Positions 10,259-10,739 of a stretch of DNA of 10,739 bases are shown here, piece by piece. The stretch is taken from the NCBI GenBank assembly GCA_030588935.1, contig JAUUWR010000033.1, forward strand, positions 1-10,739. Reading direction: 5' to 3'. A program made the translations under genes and the position numbers. Source of the stretch: a bacterium (GTDB lineage Archaea; Nanobdellota; Nanobdellia; Pacearchaeales; GW2011-AR1). Position 1 is the first letter of the stretch; the number at the start of each line of letters is the position of its first letter. A model generated the notes under the pieces. That model saw only the letters and a list, made by a program, of their open reading frames with translations. It did not search any database and was not told the origin of the DNA.

Positions 10259-10699
10259 ATGGAAGAAAAAGAAACTTCTGACTTGCAAGAAGCATTATTT
10301 CAAAACTTTTCTAAAAATTTAGACACTCTTTTATGTAAATTAGATCCTCTTAATCATGTTAGTGATATTTATTATAGTGATGTGCCTTATCATGCTTTGG
10401 TTCATATTAAAGATTCTATATCTTCTAGGTTAATAGATGGTAAAGAATTTCTTGATTTTGTTAGAGGAACTAAGCCTTTTTGTGTTGATTCAAGTAGGAT
10501 TGTTTCTAAAGAATATTATTTTAATAATAATGCTGTTTGGGAAGAAGATTTATGTAAGGTGAAAAGAGTTTTATTTAGGCGAACAAAAAAACCAATAAAA
10601 GTGAGGCTGTGTTTTTATTCTACTCCAGAAGTTCGAAATTATACGGAGATAATGCATGAAATAAAACCTCGTTTAGGGAAAAGACTTGGATTAACCTAA
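10259..10699 (+). CDS. Protein of unknown function
   Basis: I do not recognise this 146-aa protein. It is soluble and has no signal peptide or membrane segment. The N-terminal third is acidic and helical (EEKETSDLQEALFQNFSKNL). The middle contains DIYYSDVPYHALVHIKDSI (36-54), and the C-terminal third is basic with strand-like segments (VKRVLFRRTKKPIKVRLCFY) ending in RPRLGKRLGLT-like basic residues. The charge switch from acidic to basic is notable. The three Cys (25, 74 and 98) and the His residues do not form a metal motif. Its own TATA box supports the start. The stop at 10697-10699 is complete, and only 40 bases follow before the window ends. Confidence 0.62.
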   Translation: MEEKETSDLQEALFQNFSKNLDTLLCKLDPLNHVSDIYYSDVPYHALVHIKDSISSRLIDGKEFLDFVRGTKPFCVDSSRIVSKEYYFNNNAVWEEDLCKVKRVLFRRTKKPIKVRLCFYSTPEVRNYTEIMHEIKPRLGKRLGLT

Positions 10700-10739
10700 A
10701 TAGTGAGTTTTCAAAGAGTAAAACGTTTGTTTTTTTATT

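Overview
The window is about 10.7 kb of AT-rich archaeal DNA carrying mostly housekeeping genes. The domain assignment rests on aIF1A, aIF2-beta, a Pno1/Dim2-like KH protein, DUF424, a TYW3/Taw3 wyosine-pathway enzyme and an archaeal-type FtsZ. Most genes also have a TTTAWATA-type TATA box about 22-28 nt before the start codon, which implies leaderless mRNAs. Short intergenic gaps, small proteins, a very reduced GatC-like protein and several unrecognised small genes fit a DPANN lineage such as Woesearchaeota or Pacearchaeota. That placement is an inference, not a demonstration. The genetic code looks standard (TGA, TAA and TAG all act as stops).

Left part, bases 1-3454, plus strand: the 3' end of a metallophosphoesterase, a GatC-like gene, gatA (tRNA-dependent amidotransferase), then a Rossmann/LOG-like gene and taw3. 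The last two overlap their upstream neighbours by 4 bp (ATGA). A small basic unknown gene follows. gatB is not in the window.

Middle, bases 3455-5008: ftsZ behind a 405-bp gap. The gap holds a consensus TATA box, a predicted leader of about 188 nt with several stems, three tiny upstream reading frames and a strong Shine-Dalgarno sequence. A hairpin with a T-tract follows the gene. The FtsZ signature reads GGGTFTG instead of GGGTGTG.

Bases 5200-6336: an unknown acidic protein, a convergent nitroreductase-like gene and tRNA-Asn(GTT) on the minus strand. Bases 6393-7865: an orphan hairpin, then a minus-strand operon aIF1A - Nudix hydrolase - KH protein ending in a hairpin and T-tract. The Nudix gene sits where many archaea carry the Rio1 kinase gene.

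Right part, bases 7866-10739: a 49-aa zinc-ribbon protein with a Shine-Dalgarno site, a 299-bp intergenic region rich in palindromes and repeats, DUF424 behind three back-to-back predicted hairpins, a convergent aIF2-beta, and three unrecognised small genes with their own promoters.

Functionally the region is about translation (amidotransferase, tRNA-Asn, tRNA-Phe modification, initiation factors, ribosome maturation) and cell division. I see no mobile element, CRISPR array or defence locus. The most unusual signals are RNA-level: the ftsZ leader, the DUF424 leader and a dispersed 37-bp intergenic repeat.
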